A stretch of DNA of 64,000 nucleotides from Arthrobacter sp. MYb229 (GCF_002975405.1 NZ_PCPS01000001.1:930001-994000); one strand, 5' to 3'. Shown: positions 26,231 through 36,886, counted from the first letter of the stretch. Translations and numbers: made by a program. The notes: generated by a model from the letters alone, not told the origin.

Positions 26231-27928
26231 ATGTCATCAATTGGACCTGTAAAACAGGCACGCAAGGCGTTGCTGTGGTTACTGGTCGTCTTCATCATCG
26301 CAACCGGAGTCCTAGTTGCTGGTGTATCGACGGGCCAGACCAGCGCCGCCCCGAAGCTTGCGCTAGACCTTGAAGGCGGCACCCAGATGATCCTGGCCCC
26401 GCAAGTCAAGGGGGATGAAAGCATCAGCCAGGAGCAGCTGGACCAGGCGGTGGAGATCATCCGCCAGCGTGTAGCCGGCTCGGGTGTCTCCGAAACGGAA
26501 ATCACCACCCAGTCCGGGCGCAACGTCGTCGTTTCGATGCCCGGTACCCCGGACGCCGAAACCCGCGAGCTGATCCAGGCTTCGGCCAATATGGAATTCC
26601 GCCCGGTGTTGATCACCGGTTCCTTCGAGGCTACGCCCGAGGAGCAGCGCACCGCCGAGGCGGACGTGCCAGAACCAAATGGCGAGCCGGAGAACCCTTC
26701 GGACACCAACTGGATCAGCAAAGAGATCTACAAAGAGTTCGAAGCCTATGACTGCCCCACGGTGCTCGCGGAGCGTGAAACCACCGAGCAGGATCCTACT
26801 AAGCCCACGATCTCCTGCGACCCGCGCCAGGGTGTGAAGTACATCCTCGGCCCGCAGGAAATTCCGGGTGACCAGATTTCCGATGCCTACGCCAATCTGG
26901 CGCGCGGCGTGCAGGGTGCGGTCACCGGCGAATGGGTCGTGGTCATCGAGTTCAACAAGCAGGGTGCCGAAACCTTCGCGGAAACCACCCAGCGCCTGAT
27001 TGCATTGCAGGGTTCGCAGAACCAGTTCGCGATCGTGCTCGATGGAACGGTGATCTCCGCTCCGACCACCAACGCGGTGATCTCCGATGGCCGCCCGCAG
27101 ATTTCCGGCGGCTTCACCGAAGAATCCTCCCAGGCGCTGGCTCAGCAGCTGAAGTACGGCGCACTGCCGATCAGCTTCGAGATCCAGTCCGAGCAGCAGG
27201 TTTCCGCCACCCTCGGTAGCGACCAGCTCAAGGCCGGCCTCATCGCCGGCGTCATCGGCCTGGTCCTGGTGTTCATCTACTCGCTCTTCCAATACCGCGC
27301 ACTGGGCCTGGTGACGATCTTGTCGCTGCTGGTTTCCGGCGTGCTCACCTATCTGGCGATCGTGCTGCTTGGCTGGGCGATGAATTATCGCCTGTCGCTG
27401 GCCGGTGTGGCGGGTCTGATCGTCGCGATCGGTTTGATCGCCGACTCCTTTATCGTGTACTTCGAACGTGTGCGTGATGAGTTGCGCGATGGCCGTTCGC
27501 TGGCCAGCGCCGTGGACGTGGGCTGGTCCCGCGCCAAGCAGACCATCCTGGCCTCCAAGGCGGTCAACGTGCTGGCCGCCGTCGTGCTCTACGTGGTGGC
27601 GGTGGGCAACGTGCGAGGCTTCGCCTTCACGCTGGGCCTGACCGCAATCATCGACCTCGTCGTCGTCTACGGTTTGACCCACCCGACGCTGATGCTGCTG
27701 GCGCGCACGAAGTTCTTCGCCGATGGGCACCGCCTCTCCGGGCTGGACCCATCCTTGCTCGGCGTGGTGCCGCTGTACCGCGGCGCCGGAAAGGTCCGCC
27801 GCTTCAACGAGAACGTTGATGCGAACCGGGGCAAGAAGAACTCCAAGGCGAGCGGCGAGGCGGCCAAGCGCATGACCATCGCCGAACGCCGCCGCGCCGA
27901 AGCAAACCGGGAGGAGAACAATGAATAA
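26231..27928 (+). CDS. secD: Protein translocase subunit SecD
   Basis: A 565-residue integral membrane protein that, with SecF, uses the proton gradient to help pull exported proteins across the membrane. It has a first membrane segment at about residues 14-36, a large extracytoplasmic domain with LALDLEGGTQMIL and IRQRVAGSGVSE, then five membrane segments beginning near LIAGVIGLVLVFIYSLFQYR. The basic cytoplasmic tail is rich in Arg, Lys and Glu. The stop overlaps the secF start by eight bases. Confidence 0.96.
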   Translation: MSSIGPVKQARKALLWLLVVFIIATGVLVAGVSTGQTSAAPKLALDLEGGTQMILAPQVKGDESISQEQLDQAVEIIRQRVAGSGVSETEITTQSGRNVVVSMPGTPDAETRELIQASANMEFRPVLITGSFEATPEEQRTAEADVPEPNGEPENPSDTNWISKEIYKEFEAYDCPTVLAERETTEQDPTKPTISCDPRQGVKYILGPQEIPGDQISDAYANLARGVQGAVTGEWVVVIEFNKQGAETFAETTQRLIALQGSQNQFAIVLDGTVISAPTTNAVISDGRPQISGGFTEESSQALAQQLKYGALPISFEIQSEQQVSATLGSDQLKAGLIAGVIGLVLVFIYSLFQYRALGLVTILSLLVSGVLTYLAIVLLGWAMNYRLSLAGVAGLIVAIGLIADSFIVYFERVRDELRDGRSLASAVDVGWSRAKQTILASKAVNVLAAVVLYVVAVGNVRGFAFTLGLTAIIDLVVVYGLTHPTLMLLARTKFFADGHRLSGLDPSLLGVVPLYRGAGKVRRFNENVDANRGKKNSKASGEAAKRMTIAERRRAEANREENNE

Positions 27929-28895
27929 GCTCGCAGAGTGGGGCAACCAGCTCTACACCGGGAAAACGTCCTACCCGTTCACCCAGAAGCACCGCCTGTG
28001 GTTCCTGATCGCCGCGATCCTGGTGATCGCCTCGATCCTGGTCCCGGTGGCCAAGGGTGGCTTCAACCTGGGCATCGATTTCCGCGGCGGCTCGGAATTC
28101 ATGGTTTCCGGAGTGCAGAATACCGACATCAGCCTCGGTGAGGAGGTGGTGAAATCCGCCGCCTCCGGTGCCGAAGCCACCGTCACCAATATCGCTCCGG
28201 GCACCATGCGCGTGCAGACCGAACGGCTCAGCGACGACCAGACCATCACGGTGGCCGGCGAGCTGGCCGAAACCTATGGTGTGGATGCCAGCGAGGTGAC
28301 CAGCAACTTCATCGGCCCGACCTGGGGACAGGACGTCTCACGCCAGGCGATGCTGGGCCTGCTGGCCTTCGTGGTGCTCGTCGGGTTGCTGATGGCCGCG
28401 TACTTCCGCACCTGGAAGATGTCGGTCGCCGCCATCGGGGGCCTGTTCGTGGTCATCATCATCACCGCGGGCATCTATTCGCTCTCCGGTTTTGAGATCA
28501 CGCCCAGCGCGATCATCGGCTTCTTGACGATTCTGAGCTACTCGCTCTACGACACCGTGGTGGTCTTCGACAAGGTCCGCGAGAACACCAAGGACTATGA
28601 CCAGCAGCAGAAGCGCACCTACCAGCAGCTGGTGAACCTCGCGGTGAACCAGACGCTGGTGCGTTCGATCAACACCTCGGTGGTGGCGGTGCTTCCGGTG
28701 GCGTCGATTCTGTTCATCGGCTCCTACCTGTTGGGTGCCGGTACGCTCAAGGACCTGTCCTTGGCGCTGTTCATCGGCATCATCATCTCCAACTTGTCCA
28801 CGTTGTTCGTCCAGGCGCCGCTGTACAACTGGCTGCGCCACCGCGACGAGGACGTGCGCAAGCACACCCAGAAGCTGGAAGCGCTCGACGCTTAA
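27921..28895 (+). CDS. secF: Protein translocase subunit SecF
   Basis: A 324-residue partner of SecD with six membrane segments. Seen: GFNLGIDFRGGSEFMVSG after the first segment, the fourth-segment YSLYDTVVVFDKVREN signature, and NQTLVRSINTS, a hallmark of SecF. It overlaps secD by eight bases (ATGAATAA), indicating coupling, and is followed by a strong terminator before rel. Confidence 0.96.
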   Translation: MNKLAEWGNQLYTGKTSYPFTQKHRLWFLIAAILVIASILVPVAKGGFNLGIDFRGGSEFMVSGVQNTDISLGEEVVKSAASGAEATVTNIAPGTMRVQTERLSDDQTITVAGELAETYGVDASEVTSNFIGPTWGQDVSRQAMLGLLAFVVLVGLLMAAYFRTWKMSVAAIGGLFVVIIITAGIYSLSGFEITPSAIIGFLTILSYSLYDTVVVFDKVRENTKDYDQQQKRTYQQLVNLAVNQTLVRSINTSVVAVLPVASILFIGSYLLGAGTLKDLSLALFIGIIISNLSTLFVQAPLYNWLRHRDEDVRKHTQKLEALDA

Positions 28896-28945
28896 TCGTC
28901 CGGTCGCTTCCACCGCAGATTCCCTGCGGATCGGCTGAACGACTA

Positions 28946-28978
28946 GTGCCTCGGATCCACCGATCCGAGGCACTTTTT
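28946..28978 (+). terminator. Rho-independent terminator after secF
   Basis: GTGCCTCGGATC pairs with GATCCGAGGCAC around CACC, followed by TTTTT (28974-28978). Confidence 0.92.
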
Positions 28979-29117
28979 CGTCGCCGAAAAGTTCGCGTAA
29001 TTAGTTGTCACCGCGCGAACGTGCTATAACGAATGAACTAAAACAATGCATGGAGCCGGCATCACGAGCTTGGCACCTAGCACCGTTATGACCGGCGACG
29101 GTGGGAAGGAGCGAGGC

Positions 29118-31385
29118 ATGGCAAACACGCCGAACCTGAACAATTCGAAGCGGCGCTCGATCTCACGCCTAGTACGTTTTGCGGGCCGAGGAAGCACACC
29201 GAGCACCTCGCCGACATTGGAGCCGCTGCTGCGCACGGTGAAGTCCAAGCATCCCAAGGCGGATCTGGACCTGCTGATCCACGCCTACGAGGTGGCCGAG
29301 AAGCATCACGAGGGGCAGAAGCGCAAGAGCGGAGACCCCTACATCACCCACCCGGTGGCCGTAGCGACGATCCTCGCCGAAATGGGGATGACCGGTTCGA
29401 TCCTCGCCGCGGCGCTGCTGCACGACACCGTGGAAGACACCGACTATTCGCTGGAATCGGTCACCAAGGAATTCTCCGAAGAGATCGCGATGCTCGTGGA
29501 CGGCGTCACCAAGCTCGACAAGGTGACCTACGGGGACGCGGCCCCGGCCGAAACCGTCCGCAAAATGGTGGTCGCGATGTCCCGCGACATCCGCGTGCTG
29601 CTGATCAAACTCGCCGACCGGCTGCACAACGCGCGCACCTGGCGCTACGTGTCCCCGGAGTCCAGCTCCCGCAAGGCGAAGGAAACCCTGGAGATCTTCG
29701 CGCCGCTGGCGCATCGCCTGGGCATGAACGCGGTGAAATGGGAGCTGGAAGACCTCTCCTTCGCCGCCTTGCATCCCAAGGTCTACCAGGAGATCGTGCG
29801 CATGGTGGGGGACCGCACCCCGGAGCGCGAAAAGTACCTGGCCAGCCTCCGCGAACGGCTGAACAGCAAACTCGGCGAGCTGAACGTGCACGCCGCGGTG
29901 AGCGGGCGCCCGAAGCACTACTACTCGATCTACCAGAAGATGATCGTGCGCGGCAAGGATTTCGACGACATCCATGACCTGATGGGCGTGCGCATCACCG
30001 TCGACTCGGTGAAGGACTGCTACGGGGCGCTGGGCGTGGTGCACGCCGAATGGAATCCGCTGCCCGGACGGTTCAAGGACTACATCGCGCTGCCGAAGCT
30101 GAACCTCTACCAGTCGCTGCACACCACGGTGATGGGTCCCGAGGGCAAGCCGGTAGAGATCCAGATCCGCACCCACGAGATGCATCTGCACGCCGAAAAC
30201 GGAGTGGCCGCGCACTTCCAGTACAAGCACGGCGAACGCGGCGATTCGATGCTCTCCGCGGAGAAGAACATGGAATGGCTGCGCTCGTTGATGGAGTGGC
30301 AGGAAGACACCACCGACTCCGAGGAATTCCTCGACGGGTTGCGCTACACCATCAACTCCGCCGAGGTGTACGTGTTCACCCCGAAGGGCGACATCATGTC
30401 GCTGCCGGTCGGGGCCACGCCGATCGACTTCGCCTACTCCATCCACACCGATGTCGGCCACCGCACCATCGGCTCGCGGGTCAATGGCAAGCTCGTTCCG
30501 CTGCATACCGAATTGAAGCAGGGCGACGTGGTGGAGGTCTTCACCTCCAAGGCCGAGGATGCCGGTCCTTCGCAGGACTGGCAGCACTTCGTGAAGTCCC
30601 CGCGCGCCAAGGCGAAGATCCGCGCCTACTTCAGCAAGGAGCGCCGCGAAGAGGCGATCGAAAAGGGCAAGGAGCTGCTCACCAAGGAGCTGCGCCGCAA
30701 TCAGCTGCCGCTGCAGCGGCTGATGACCCACGAGCTGCTGACCACGGTGGCCACGAACCTGCACCACGTGGACATCTCGGCGCTCTACCAGTCAGTGGGC
30801 GACGGGCATACCAGTGCGCAGAACGTCATCGAGCATCTGGTGGCGCTCACCGGCCCGCCAGCGGGCGAACAGGTCGACGAGGAAGCCACGGTCACTCCGA
30901 GCCTCGCCAAGCCCACCACGGGCAACGACGCGGGCGTCATCGTCCAGGGCGTGGGCGACGTGCTGGTTAAGCTGGCCCGTTGCTGCACCCCGGTGCCTCC
31001 GGATGACATCGAAGGCTTCGTCACCCGAGGTGCCGGCGTCTCGGTGCACCGCACCGACTGCCTGAACCTGGCTCAGCTGGCCCAGCAACCGGACCGGCTG
31101 GTTTCGGTCGCCTGGGCGGAGAAGCACCATGGGGTGTTCGTTGTCGAAATCCAGGTGGAGGCGCTGGACCGCAAGCAGCTGCTTTCGGATGTCACCCGGA
31201 TCCTGTCCGAAAGCCACCTGAATATCCTCTCGGCCAGCGTGCAGACCAGCCGCGAACGCGTGGCGATCTCGCGCTTCTCCTTCGAGATGGGCGATCCGAA
31301 GTTCCTGAGCCACGTGCTCAACCAGGTCCGCCGCATCGATGGCGTGTACGACGTCTACCGCACCACCGCCGGCAGCCGCCGGTAA
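29118..31385 (+). CDS. rel: Bifunctional (p)ppGpp synthetase/hydrolase Rel
   Basis: A 755-residue RelA/SpoT homologue. In order: the HD hydrolase domain with [13 protein letters not shown] and LLHDTVEDT (about residues 100-108), the synthetase domain ([20 protein letters not shown]), TGS ([19 protein letters not shown]), a zinc-finger-like region with [12 protein letters not shown], and a C-terminal ACT domain. The intact HD motif indicates both making and degrading the alarmone. I chose the ATG at 29118 because GGAAGGAG lies six bases upstream; an in-frame ATG at 29046 has none. A TATAAC -10 is at 29025-29030. The apt gene found between secF and relA in M. tuberculosis is missing. Confidence 0.95.
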   Translation: MANTPNLNNSKRRSISRLVRFAGRGSTPSTSPTLEPLLRTVKSKHPKADLDLLIHAYEVAEKHHEGQKRKSGDPYITHPVAVATILAEMGMTGSILAAALLHDTVEDTDYSLESVTKEFSEEIAMLVDGVTKLDKVTYGDAAPAETVRKMVVAMSRDIRVLLIKLADRLHNARTWRYVSPESSSRKAKETLEIFAPLAHRLGMNAVKWELEDLSFAALHPKVYQEIVRMVGDRTPEREKYLASLRERLNSKLGELNVHAAVSGRPKHYYSIYQKMIVRGKDFDDIHDLMGVRITVDSVKDCYGALGVVHAEWNPLPGRFKDYIALPKLNLYQSLHTTVMGPEGKPVEIQIRTHEMHLHAENGVAAHFQYKHGERGDSMLSAEKNMEWLRSLMEWQEDTTDSEEFLDGLRYTINSAEVYVFTPKGDIMSLPVGATPIDFAYSIHTDVGHRTIGSRVNGKLVPLHTELKQGDVVEVFTSKAEDAGPSQDWQHFVKSPRAKAKIRAYFSKERREEAIEKGKELLTKELRRNQLPLQRLMTHELLTTVATNLHHVDISALYQSVGDGHTSAQNVIEHLVALTGPPAGEQVDEEATVTPSLAKPTTGNDAGVIVQGVGDVLVKLARCCTPVPPDDIEGFVTRGAGVSVHRTDCLNLAQLAQQPDRLVSVAWAEKHHGVFVVEIQVEALDRKQLLSDVTRILSESHLNILSASVQTSRERVAISRFSFEMGDPKFLSHVLNQVRRIDGVYDVYRTTAGSRR

Positions 31386-31390
31386 GCAGC

Positions 31391-31446
31391 ATAAAGCGAA
31401 CCCCGCCACCGCGACGCGACGTCAGCGGTGCCGGGGTTCGCTTTAT
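31391..31446. terminator. Bidirectional terminator between rel and the AbiEi-like gene
   Basis: ATAAAGCGAACCCCG (31391-31405) pairs perfectly with CGGGGTTCGCTTTAT (31432-31446), with an inner CACCGC/GCGGTG stem. It overlaps the stop codon of the convergent minus-strand gene and has T-rich or A-rich flanks usable in both directions. Confidence 0.85.
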
Positions 31447-32048
31447 GCCGCGCGCGCCTGGTAGGACTGCACCAGCCGCAACGCGCGTTCCACCGCAGGG
31501 GCGGAATCGAGCCGCGAGAGCCGTTCGCCCACGGCGGCCAGGTTCAAGAACGGATCCTCGAGCCGCTGAATCTGGTTGAACACGCTCGTCGCGATCGGCA
31601 ACGGGTCGAAGCAGGCCACATCGCACACGGTGCGCAGCAATCCGGTGAGCTTCACCCGCTTGCGGTTCACCAGATCAGCCTCCTCGATCGGCAACTGCAC
31701 AAATTCGAAGCTCAGCGAATTTCCGGGGCGGTAGGGCCGATGGTAGGCATTCGAAGAGATGCAGATCGTATTCACATGGGGCAGCAGCCCATGGATCCAG
31801 GCCGCTGTCTGCTGGCAGAACACGTCGGTCCTGCCCAGTTGGCGGCCGGCGAGGAACGCGGCGATAGCGGCGCGCGCGCTCGAATCATAACGGAACCTGG
31901 TCTCCACAAAGCACCCGCCAATGGATTCGCGCAGCAGCCCATGGGTTTCCATGGCGCCGAGCTCATTGCGGGTGAAGGGTTCGCCGACGATGAACAGGTC
32001 TTCGGGGATACGCAACGCGGCGACGCGCTGTCTCGTAGCTTTCTCCAT
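31443..32048 (-). CDS. AbiEi antitoxin-like protein without a visible toxin partner
   Basis: A 201-residue protein. The N-terminus looks like the winged helix of AbiEi-type antitoxins (EPFTRNELGAMETHGLLRES), followed by a core with DVFCQQTAAWIHGL and RVKLTGLLRTVCDVACFD, a pattern shared by many actinobacterial proteins annotated as type IV toxin-antitoxin AbiEi family. No AbiEii nucleotidyltransferase gene adjoins it: its neighbours are rel (convergent) and a DUF349 gene. The family assignment is by eye and the role unknown; an overlapping plus-strand ORF is its shadow. Confidence 0.6.
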   Translation of the reverse strand: MEKATRQRVAALRIPEDLFIVGEPFTRNELGAMETHGLLRESIGGCFVETRFRYDSSARAAIAAFLAGRQLGRTDVFCQQTAAWIHGLLPHVNTICISSNAYHRPYRPGNSLSFEFVQLPIEEADLVNRKRVKLTGLLRTVCDVACFDPLPIATSVFNQIQRLEDPFLNLAAVGERLSRLDSAPAVERALRLVQSYQARAA

Positions 32049-32106
32049 GAAGCTACTGAACCAGCAAGCGCCGCCGCGTAGGGGGTGTTCTGCCGAACTG
32101 TGGATT

Positions 32107-33465
32107 CTAGTCCAGGTCGGCTGCCGACTTCTCCAGGGTGTTCAACCACATCTGGCGGGCGTCCAAGGCCTCCTGGGCCTTGGCAATGCGCTTGGCATTG
32201 CCCTGCTTCTTCGCCGCTTCAAGATCCGCTTCGAGAGCCGCGATGGTCTCCTGCAGCTGGGTGAGCATCGAATTCGAGCGGGCCTTGGTCTCCGGGTTGG
32301 AACGGCGCCACTGCTCGTCTTCGGCGCCCTTGACGCCCTCTTCGACCTGGCGCAGCGCCGATTCGACACGCTGCAGATCCGCGCGCGGAACCTTGCCTGC
32401 CTCTTCCCAGCGGCCGCGGATGACGTCGAGCTTCTGCTTGGTGATGGCCAGATCCTTCACCGGCAGCAGCGCGCGGGCCTCTTCGAGCAGGGCCTCCTTC
32501 ACCACGAGGTTCTGCGCGTATTCGGCGTCGACCTTCGCGTTTTCGGCGGCGCGGGCCTGGAAGAACACATCCTGTGCGGCTCGGAAGCGGCTCCAGAGCG
32601 CGTCGTCGTCCTTGCGCGAGGCGCGGCGGGACTTCTTCCACTCGTCCATCAGCTTGCGGTACTCGGCGGCGGTTCCCGCCCAGTCGGTGGAGCTCGCGAG
32701 CGCCTCGGCGCGCGCGATCAGCTCTTCCTTAACGGTTTTGGCCTGCGCGTTGGTCGCGTCCAGCTGGGAGAAGTAGGCGCGGCGGTGCCGGTCGAAGGTG
32801 GTGCGGGCGGCGCGGAAACGCTTCCACAGGGCATCTTCGGTGGCGCGCGGCAACCGCACGGAAGAACGCTGGGTTTCCTTCCACGTGTCGAACAGCTCGT
32901 TCATCTCGGAGGACGCGGTCTTCCACTGGATCTGCTCGGGACGCTTCCCGGCCAGTGCCTCGGCCTGCTCGACGAGTCCTTCGCGGACCTTGAGCTGCTC
33001 GGCGCGAGCGGCCTCATTTGCCTGGCGCTGCGCGGCGGACAGGGTGCTCACCGCACCGCGCAAAGACTCGATGCGGGCCTCGATGGCGCGGATGTCGCCG
33101 ACCAGGTGGCGTTCGGCCACGGTCGCTGCGAGGGTGTCGAGGGTTTTGGGCATGTCGCCGCTGGGCGCCTTGGCCGCTACGCGCTGTTCGAGCAGCATCA
33201 GCTGCGAGACGACGTCATCGTACTTGCGCACGAAGTAGGCCAAGGCCTCTTCTTCGCTGGCGTCCGGGTACTGCCCGACCGGATGCTCGGTGCCGTCGAT
33301 GATGACAAACACATGGCCATCGTCGGTCACACGGGCAAATTTGGCCGCTTCTTCGAGGGGAGTGCTGTGGTCGACGGGCTGAGCCACTACCGGCTTTGCC
33401 ACTGGCTTATGGGCCTGTGGCAAGGGGATGTTCGGGCTGTCGTCGGATTTCTGACTGGTGGTCAC
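32107..33465 (-). CDS. DUF349 domain-containing protein
   Basis: A 452-residue, highly charged, mostly coiled-coil protein with repeated DUF349 units recognisable by ALWKRFRAARTTFDRHR, ALWSRFRAAQDVFFQAR and a third degenerate copy (VIRGRWEEAGKVPRADLQR). The N-terminal 50 residues are Pro/Ala/Val-rich and probably disordered, and the region after them (DGHVFVIIDGTEHPVGQYP) is a conserved actinobacterial lead. The function is not established. It is transcribed divergently from hisS across 143 bases. Confidence 0.87.
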   Translation of the reverse strand: MTTSQKSDDSPNIPLPQAHKPVAKPVVAQPVDHSTPLEEAAKFARVTDDGHVFVIIDGTEHPVGQYPDASEEEALAYFVRKYDDVVSQLMLLEQRVAAKAPSGDMPKTLDTLAATVAERHLVGDIRAIEARIESLRGAVSTLSAAQRQANEAARAEQLKVREGLVEQAEALAGKRPEQIQWKTASSEMNELFDTWKETQRSSVRLPRATEDALWKRFRAARTTFDRHRRAYFSQLDATNAQAKTVKEELIARAEALASSTDWAGTAAEYRKLMDEWKKSRRASRKDDDALWSRFRAAQDVFFQARAAENAKVDAEYAQNLVVKEALLEEARALLPVKDLAITKQKLDVIRGRWEEAGKVPRADLQRVESALRQVEEGVKGAEDEQWRRSNPETKARSNSMLTQLQETIAALEADLEAAKKQGNAKRIAKAQEALDARQMWLNTLEKSAADLD

Positions 33466-33608
33466 CGCTGAAACTCTTTCGCTTTACTGTTCGCTTGCTA
33501 GAGGTAACTCTACCTGTGACCTCCGTTTCTTAGTAAGCCGACGTGCACAGTATTCCAATGTGTTGCGTCGTAGGATAGATGGGCAACCATTTTGTACTAA
33601 GGAGTTTC

Positions 33609-34934
33609 ATGGCACGCAAGGCCTCATTATCAGGTTTCCCCGAATGGCTTCCGGCCGAGCGGGCCGTCGAACAGCATGTGCTGGACACCTTGCGTCGCAC
33701 CTTCGAACTCCATGGCTTCGCCAATATCGAAACGCGCGCGGTGGAAACCCGCGGGCAGCTGCTGCGCAAGGGCGAAATCGACAAGGAAGTCTACGGGCTT
33801 TCCCGGCTGGCCGCCGATGCCGAGGACAAGAACGACCCCAACGCGCTGGCGCTGCACTTCGATCTGACCGTGCCCTTCGCCCGCTACGTGGTGGAAAACG
33901 CCGGGCACCTGGCCTTCCCGTTCCGCCGCTACCAGATGCAGAAGGTCTGGCGTGGCGAGCGCCCGCAGGACGGGCGCTTCCGCGAATTCACCCAGGCGGA
34001 TATCGACGTCGTCGGCGAGGGCAGCTTGCCCTTCAGCTACGATGTGGAGCTCGCGCTGACCATTGCGGACGCGCTCTCCGCCTTGCCCATCGGCGACTTC
34101 CGGCTGCGCGTGAACAACCGGAAGCTGGCCGAGGGCTTCTACCGCGGGCTGGGCCTGGCAGACCCGGACGCGGTGCTGCGCGCCATCGACAAGCTGGAGA
34201 AGATCGGCGAAGACGGCGTCGCGAAGATCCTGGTCACCGAGGTCGGGGCCAGCGAAGAGCAGGCCCGTGCCGCGCTGGCGCTGGCGGCGATCCGCACCCT
34301 GGACACCGGCTTCGTCGCCCAGGTGCGCGCGCTGGGCGTGGAGCACGAATTGCTGGACACCGGGCTCGATGAGCTCGCCCAGGTCATCGACGCCGCCTCG
34401 AAGCGTGCCCCGGGCAAGGTGATGGCGGATCTGTCCATCGCCCGCGGGCTGGACTACTACACCGGCACCGTCTATGAGACGGTGCTCGTCGGGCACGAGT
34501 CCCTCGGTTCGATCTGCTCCGGCGGACGCTACGAGTCGCTGGCCTCGAAGGGCAAGAAGAACTACCCGGGGGTGGGCCTGTCCATCGGCGTCACCCGGCT
34601 GATCTCGCGCATCCTCGCCGAGGAGCTGGCGAGCGCCGCGCGCGCCGTGCCCTCGGTGGTATATGTCACCTTGGCCAACGCCGATTCCTGGCACCAGGCC
34701 CAAGACGTCGCCTCCGCGCTGCGTGCCCGCGGCATCGCCTGCGAGGTCGCCTCCAGCGCCGAGAAGTTCGGCAAGCAGATCAAGTACGCTGACCGCCGCG
34801 GGATTCCGTTCGTCTGGTTCACCCAGGAGGACGGCACCCACGAGGTGAAGGACATCCGCTCCGGCGAGCAGCTCAGCGCGGATGCCGCCAGCTGGACGCC
34901 GCCGGCCGAGGATCTGCACAACACCGTCAACTAG
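33609..34934 (+). CDS. hisS: Histidine-tRNA ligase
   Basis: A 441-residue class II synthetase. Motif 2 is in FRRYQMQKVWRGERPQ, the histidine-specific loop is RGLDYYTGTVYE, motif 3 lies around GVGLSIGVTRLISRIL, and the C-terminal part is the anticodon-binding domain. AAGGAG precedes the ATG at 33609; the longer upstream start would place the ribosome site inside the gene. aspS follows after 72 bases, the usual hisS-aspS pairing. Confidence 0.95.
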   Translation: MARKASLSGFPEWLPAERAVEQHVLDTLRRTFELHGFANIETRAVETRGQLLRKGEIDKEVYGLSRLAADAEDKNDPNALALHFDLTVPFARYVVENAGHLAFPFRRYQMQKVWRGERPQDGRFREFTQADIDVVGEGSLPFSYDVELALTIADALSALPIGDFRLRVNNRKLAEGFYRGLGLADPDAVLRAIDKLEKIGEDGVAKILVTEVGASEEQARAALALAAIRTLDTGFVAQVRALGVEHELLDTGLDELAQVIDAASKRAPGKVMADLSIARGLDYYTGTVYETVLVGHESLGSICSGGRYESLASKGKKNYPGVGLSIGVTRLISRILAEELASAARAVPSVVYVTLANADSWHQAQDVASALRARGIACEVASSAEKFGKQIKYADRRGIPFVWFTQEDGTHEVKDIRSGEQLSADAASWTPPAEDLHNTVN

Positions 34935-35006
34935 TTACGGTGCACTAAACTCGTCATCGAGAAGAACTGAAGAGATTTCACGTCTCAACCGACCGAAAGG
35001 ATCGTA

Positions 35007-36803
35007 GTGCTACGCACTCATCAGCTGGGCGAACTCCGCGCCGAGCACATTGGACAGCAGGTCACCCTCACCGGTTGGGTCGCGCGTCGACGCGACCACG
35101 GTGGTGTGGCGTTCCTCGATTTGCGCGACGCCTCCGGCTTCGCCCAGATCGTGGTGCGCGACGAAGAGGACTTCCACCCGCTGCGCAATGAATTCGTGCT
35201 GCAGGTCAAGGGCAAGGTTGAGCGTCGCCCGGAAGGCAATGAGAACCCGAACCTGCCAAGCGGTGAGATCGAGGTGATTGCCGATGAGGTCATCGTGCTG
35301 AACACCGCCGCGGCGCTGCCTTTCCAGATCGATGAGCACGTCGAGGTCGGCGAGGAGGCGCGGCTGCGCCACCGCTACCTGGATTTGCGCCGTCCGACCC
35401 CGTCGCGCAACCTGCGTCTGCGTTCCGAGGTCAACCGTGCCGCGCGCAACCTGCTGCACGACGAGGGCTTCGTCGAGATCGAAACCCCGACGCTGACCCG
35501 CTCCACTCCGGAAGGCGCCCGCGACTTCGTCGTGCCCGCTCGCCTGAGCCCGGGCGCCTGGTACGCGCTGCCGCAGTCCCCGCAGCTGTTCAAGCAGCTC
35601 TTGCAGGTCGGCGGCTTCGAGAAGTACTACCAGATCGCGCGCTGCTACCGCGATGAGGACTTCCGTGCGGACCGCCAGCCGGAATTCACCCAGCTGGATA
35701 TCGAGGCTTCCTTCGTCGAGGAAGATGACATCATCGAGCTCGGCGAGAAGCTGGTCAAGGAAATCTGGTCGTTGATCGACGTTGAGATCCCGACCCCGAT
35801 CCGCCGCATGACCTACGCCGACGCGATGTCCAACTACGGTTCGGACAAGCCGGATCTGCGCTTCGGCCTGGAACTAACCGAGATGACCGAGTACTTCGCG
35901 AACACTTCCTTCAAGGTGTTCCAGTCCGCCTACGTCGGCTCCGTGGTCATGCCAGGTGGTGCCGCGCAGCCGCGCCGCACCCTGGATGCCTGGCAGGAAT
36001 TCGCCAAGCAGCGCGGCGCGAAGGGACTTGCCTACGTGCTGCTGAAGGAAGACGGCGAGCTGGCCGGCCCGGTGGCGAAGAACCTCTCCGATGAGGAGAA
36101 GGCCGGACTGGCCGAGGCCACCGGCGCGAAGCCCGGTGACTGCATCTTCTTCTCCGCCGGCGACAAGGCCGAGTCCCGGGCGCTGCTCGGTGCGGTGCGC
36201 GTGGAGATCGGGCACCGCACCGGGCTGATCAAGGACGGCGACTGGGCGTTTGTATGGATCGTTGATGCGCCGATGTTCGAGCCAGCCTCCGCGGCCGTCG
36301 CTTCCGGCGACGTGGCGGTGGGCGCCGGCGCCTGGACCGCAGTGCACCACGCCTTCACCAGCCCGAAGCCAGAGTTCATGGACACCTTCGATACGGATCC
36401 GGGCTCGGCCTTGTCCTACGCCTACGACATCGTCTGCAACGGTAACGAAATCGGCGGCGGCTCGATCCGTATCCACCAGCGCGACGTGCAGGAACGTGTC
36501 TTCAAGCTGATGGGCGTGTCCGACGAGCAGGCGCAGACCCAGTTCGGCTTCCTGCTGGAGGGCTTCAAGTTCGGCGCCCCACCGCATGGCGGCATCGCCC
36601 TGGGCTGGGACCGCGTGCTGCAGCTGCTCACCGGTTCCGAGTCGATCCGCGACGTCATCGCCTTCCCGAAGACCGGTGGCGGATTCGATCCGCTGACTGC
36701 CGCTCCTGCACCGATCACCCCGGCGCAGCGCAAGGAAGCCGGCATCGACTTCAAGCCGGAGAAGAAGAAGGCCGAGGCCCCGGTGGCCGAAGCCGCTAAA
36801 TAG
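35007..36803 (+). CDS. aspS: Aspartate-tRNA ligase (bacterial type)
   Basis: A 598-residue class II synthetase with an N-terminal OB-fold for anticodon binding ([21 protein letters not shown]), catalytic motif 2 ([20 protein letters not shown]), a bacterial GAD insertion, and motif 3 ([21 protein letters not shown]). The C-terminal 20 residues are rich in Lys, Glu and Ala. GTG start behind AAAGG. A strong terminator follows. Confidence 0.96.
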   Translation: MLRTHQLGELRAEHIGQQVTLTGWVARRRDHGGVAFLDLRDASGFAQIVVRDEEDFHPLRNEFVLQVKGKVERRPEGNENPNLPSGEIEVIADEVIVLNTAAALPFQIDEHVEVGEEARLRHRYLDLRRPTPSRNLRLRSEVNRAARNLLHDEGFVEIETPTLTRSTPEGARDFVVPARLSPGAWYALPQSPQLFKQLLQVGGFEKYYQIARCYRDEDFRADRQPEFTQLDIEASFVEEDDIIELGEKLVKEIWSLIDVEIPTPIRRMTYADAMSNYGSDKPDLRFGLELTEMTEYFANTSFKVFQSAYVGSVVMPGGAAQPRRTLDAWQEFAKQRGAKGLAYVLLKEDGELAGPVAKNLSDEEKAGLAEATGAKPGDCIFFSAGDKAESRALLGAVRVEIGHRTGLIKDGDWAFVWIVDAPMFEPASAAVASGDVAVGAGAWTAVHHAFTSPKPEFMDTFDTDPGSALSYAYDIVCNGNEIGGGSIRIHQRDVQERVFKLMGVSDEQAQTQFGFLLEGFKFGAPPHGGIALGWDRVLQLLTGSESIRDVIAFPKTGGGFDPLTAAPAPITPAQRKEAGIDFKPEKKKAEAPVAEAAK

Positions 36804-36835
36804 GTTCATAGCTCAAGTTCGCGGCCGCTAACCGC

Positions 36836-36886
36836 AAGGAGCAGGATGAAACGTTTATTCGTTTCATCCTGCTCCTTTCTTGTTTT
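36836..36886 (+). terminator. Strong rho-independent terminator after aspS
   Basis: An 18-base perfect stem (AAGGAGCAGGATGAAACG with CGTTTCATCCTGCTCCTT) around TTTATT, followed by TCTTGTTTT. Confidence 0.95.

Noticed and set aside
31428-32081. 217-residue plus-strand ORF overlapping the AbiEi-like gene
   Set aside because: It starts inside the bidirectional terminator and lacks a ribosome site; the minus-strand protein has recognisable folds.
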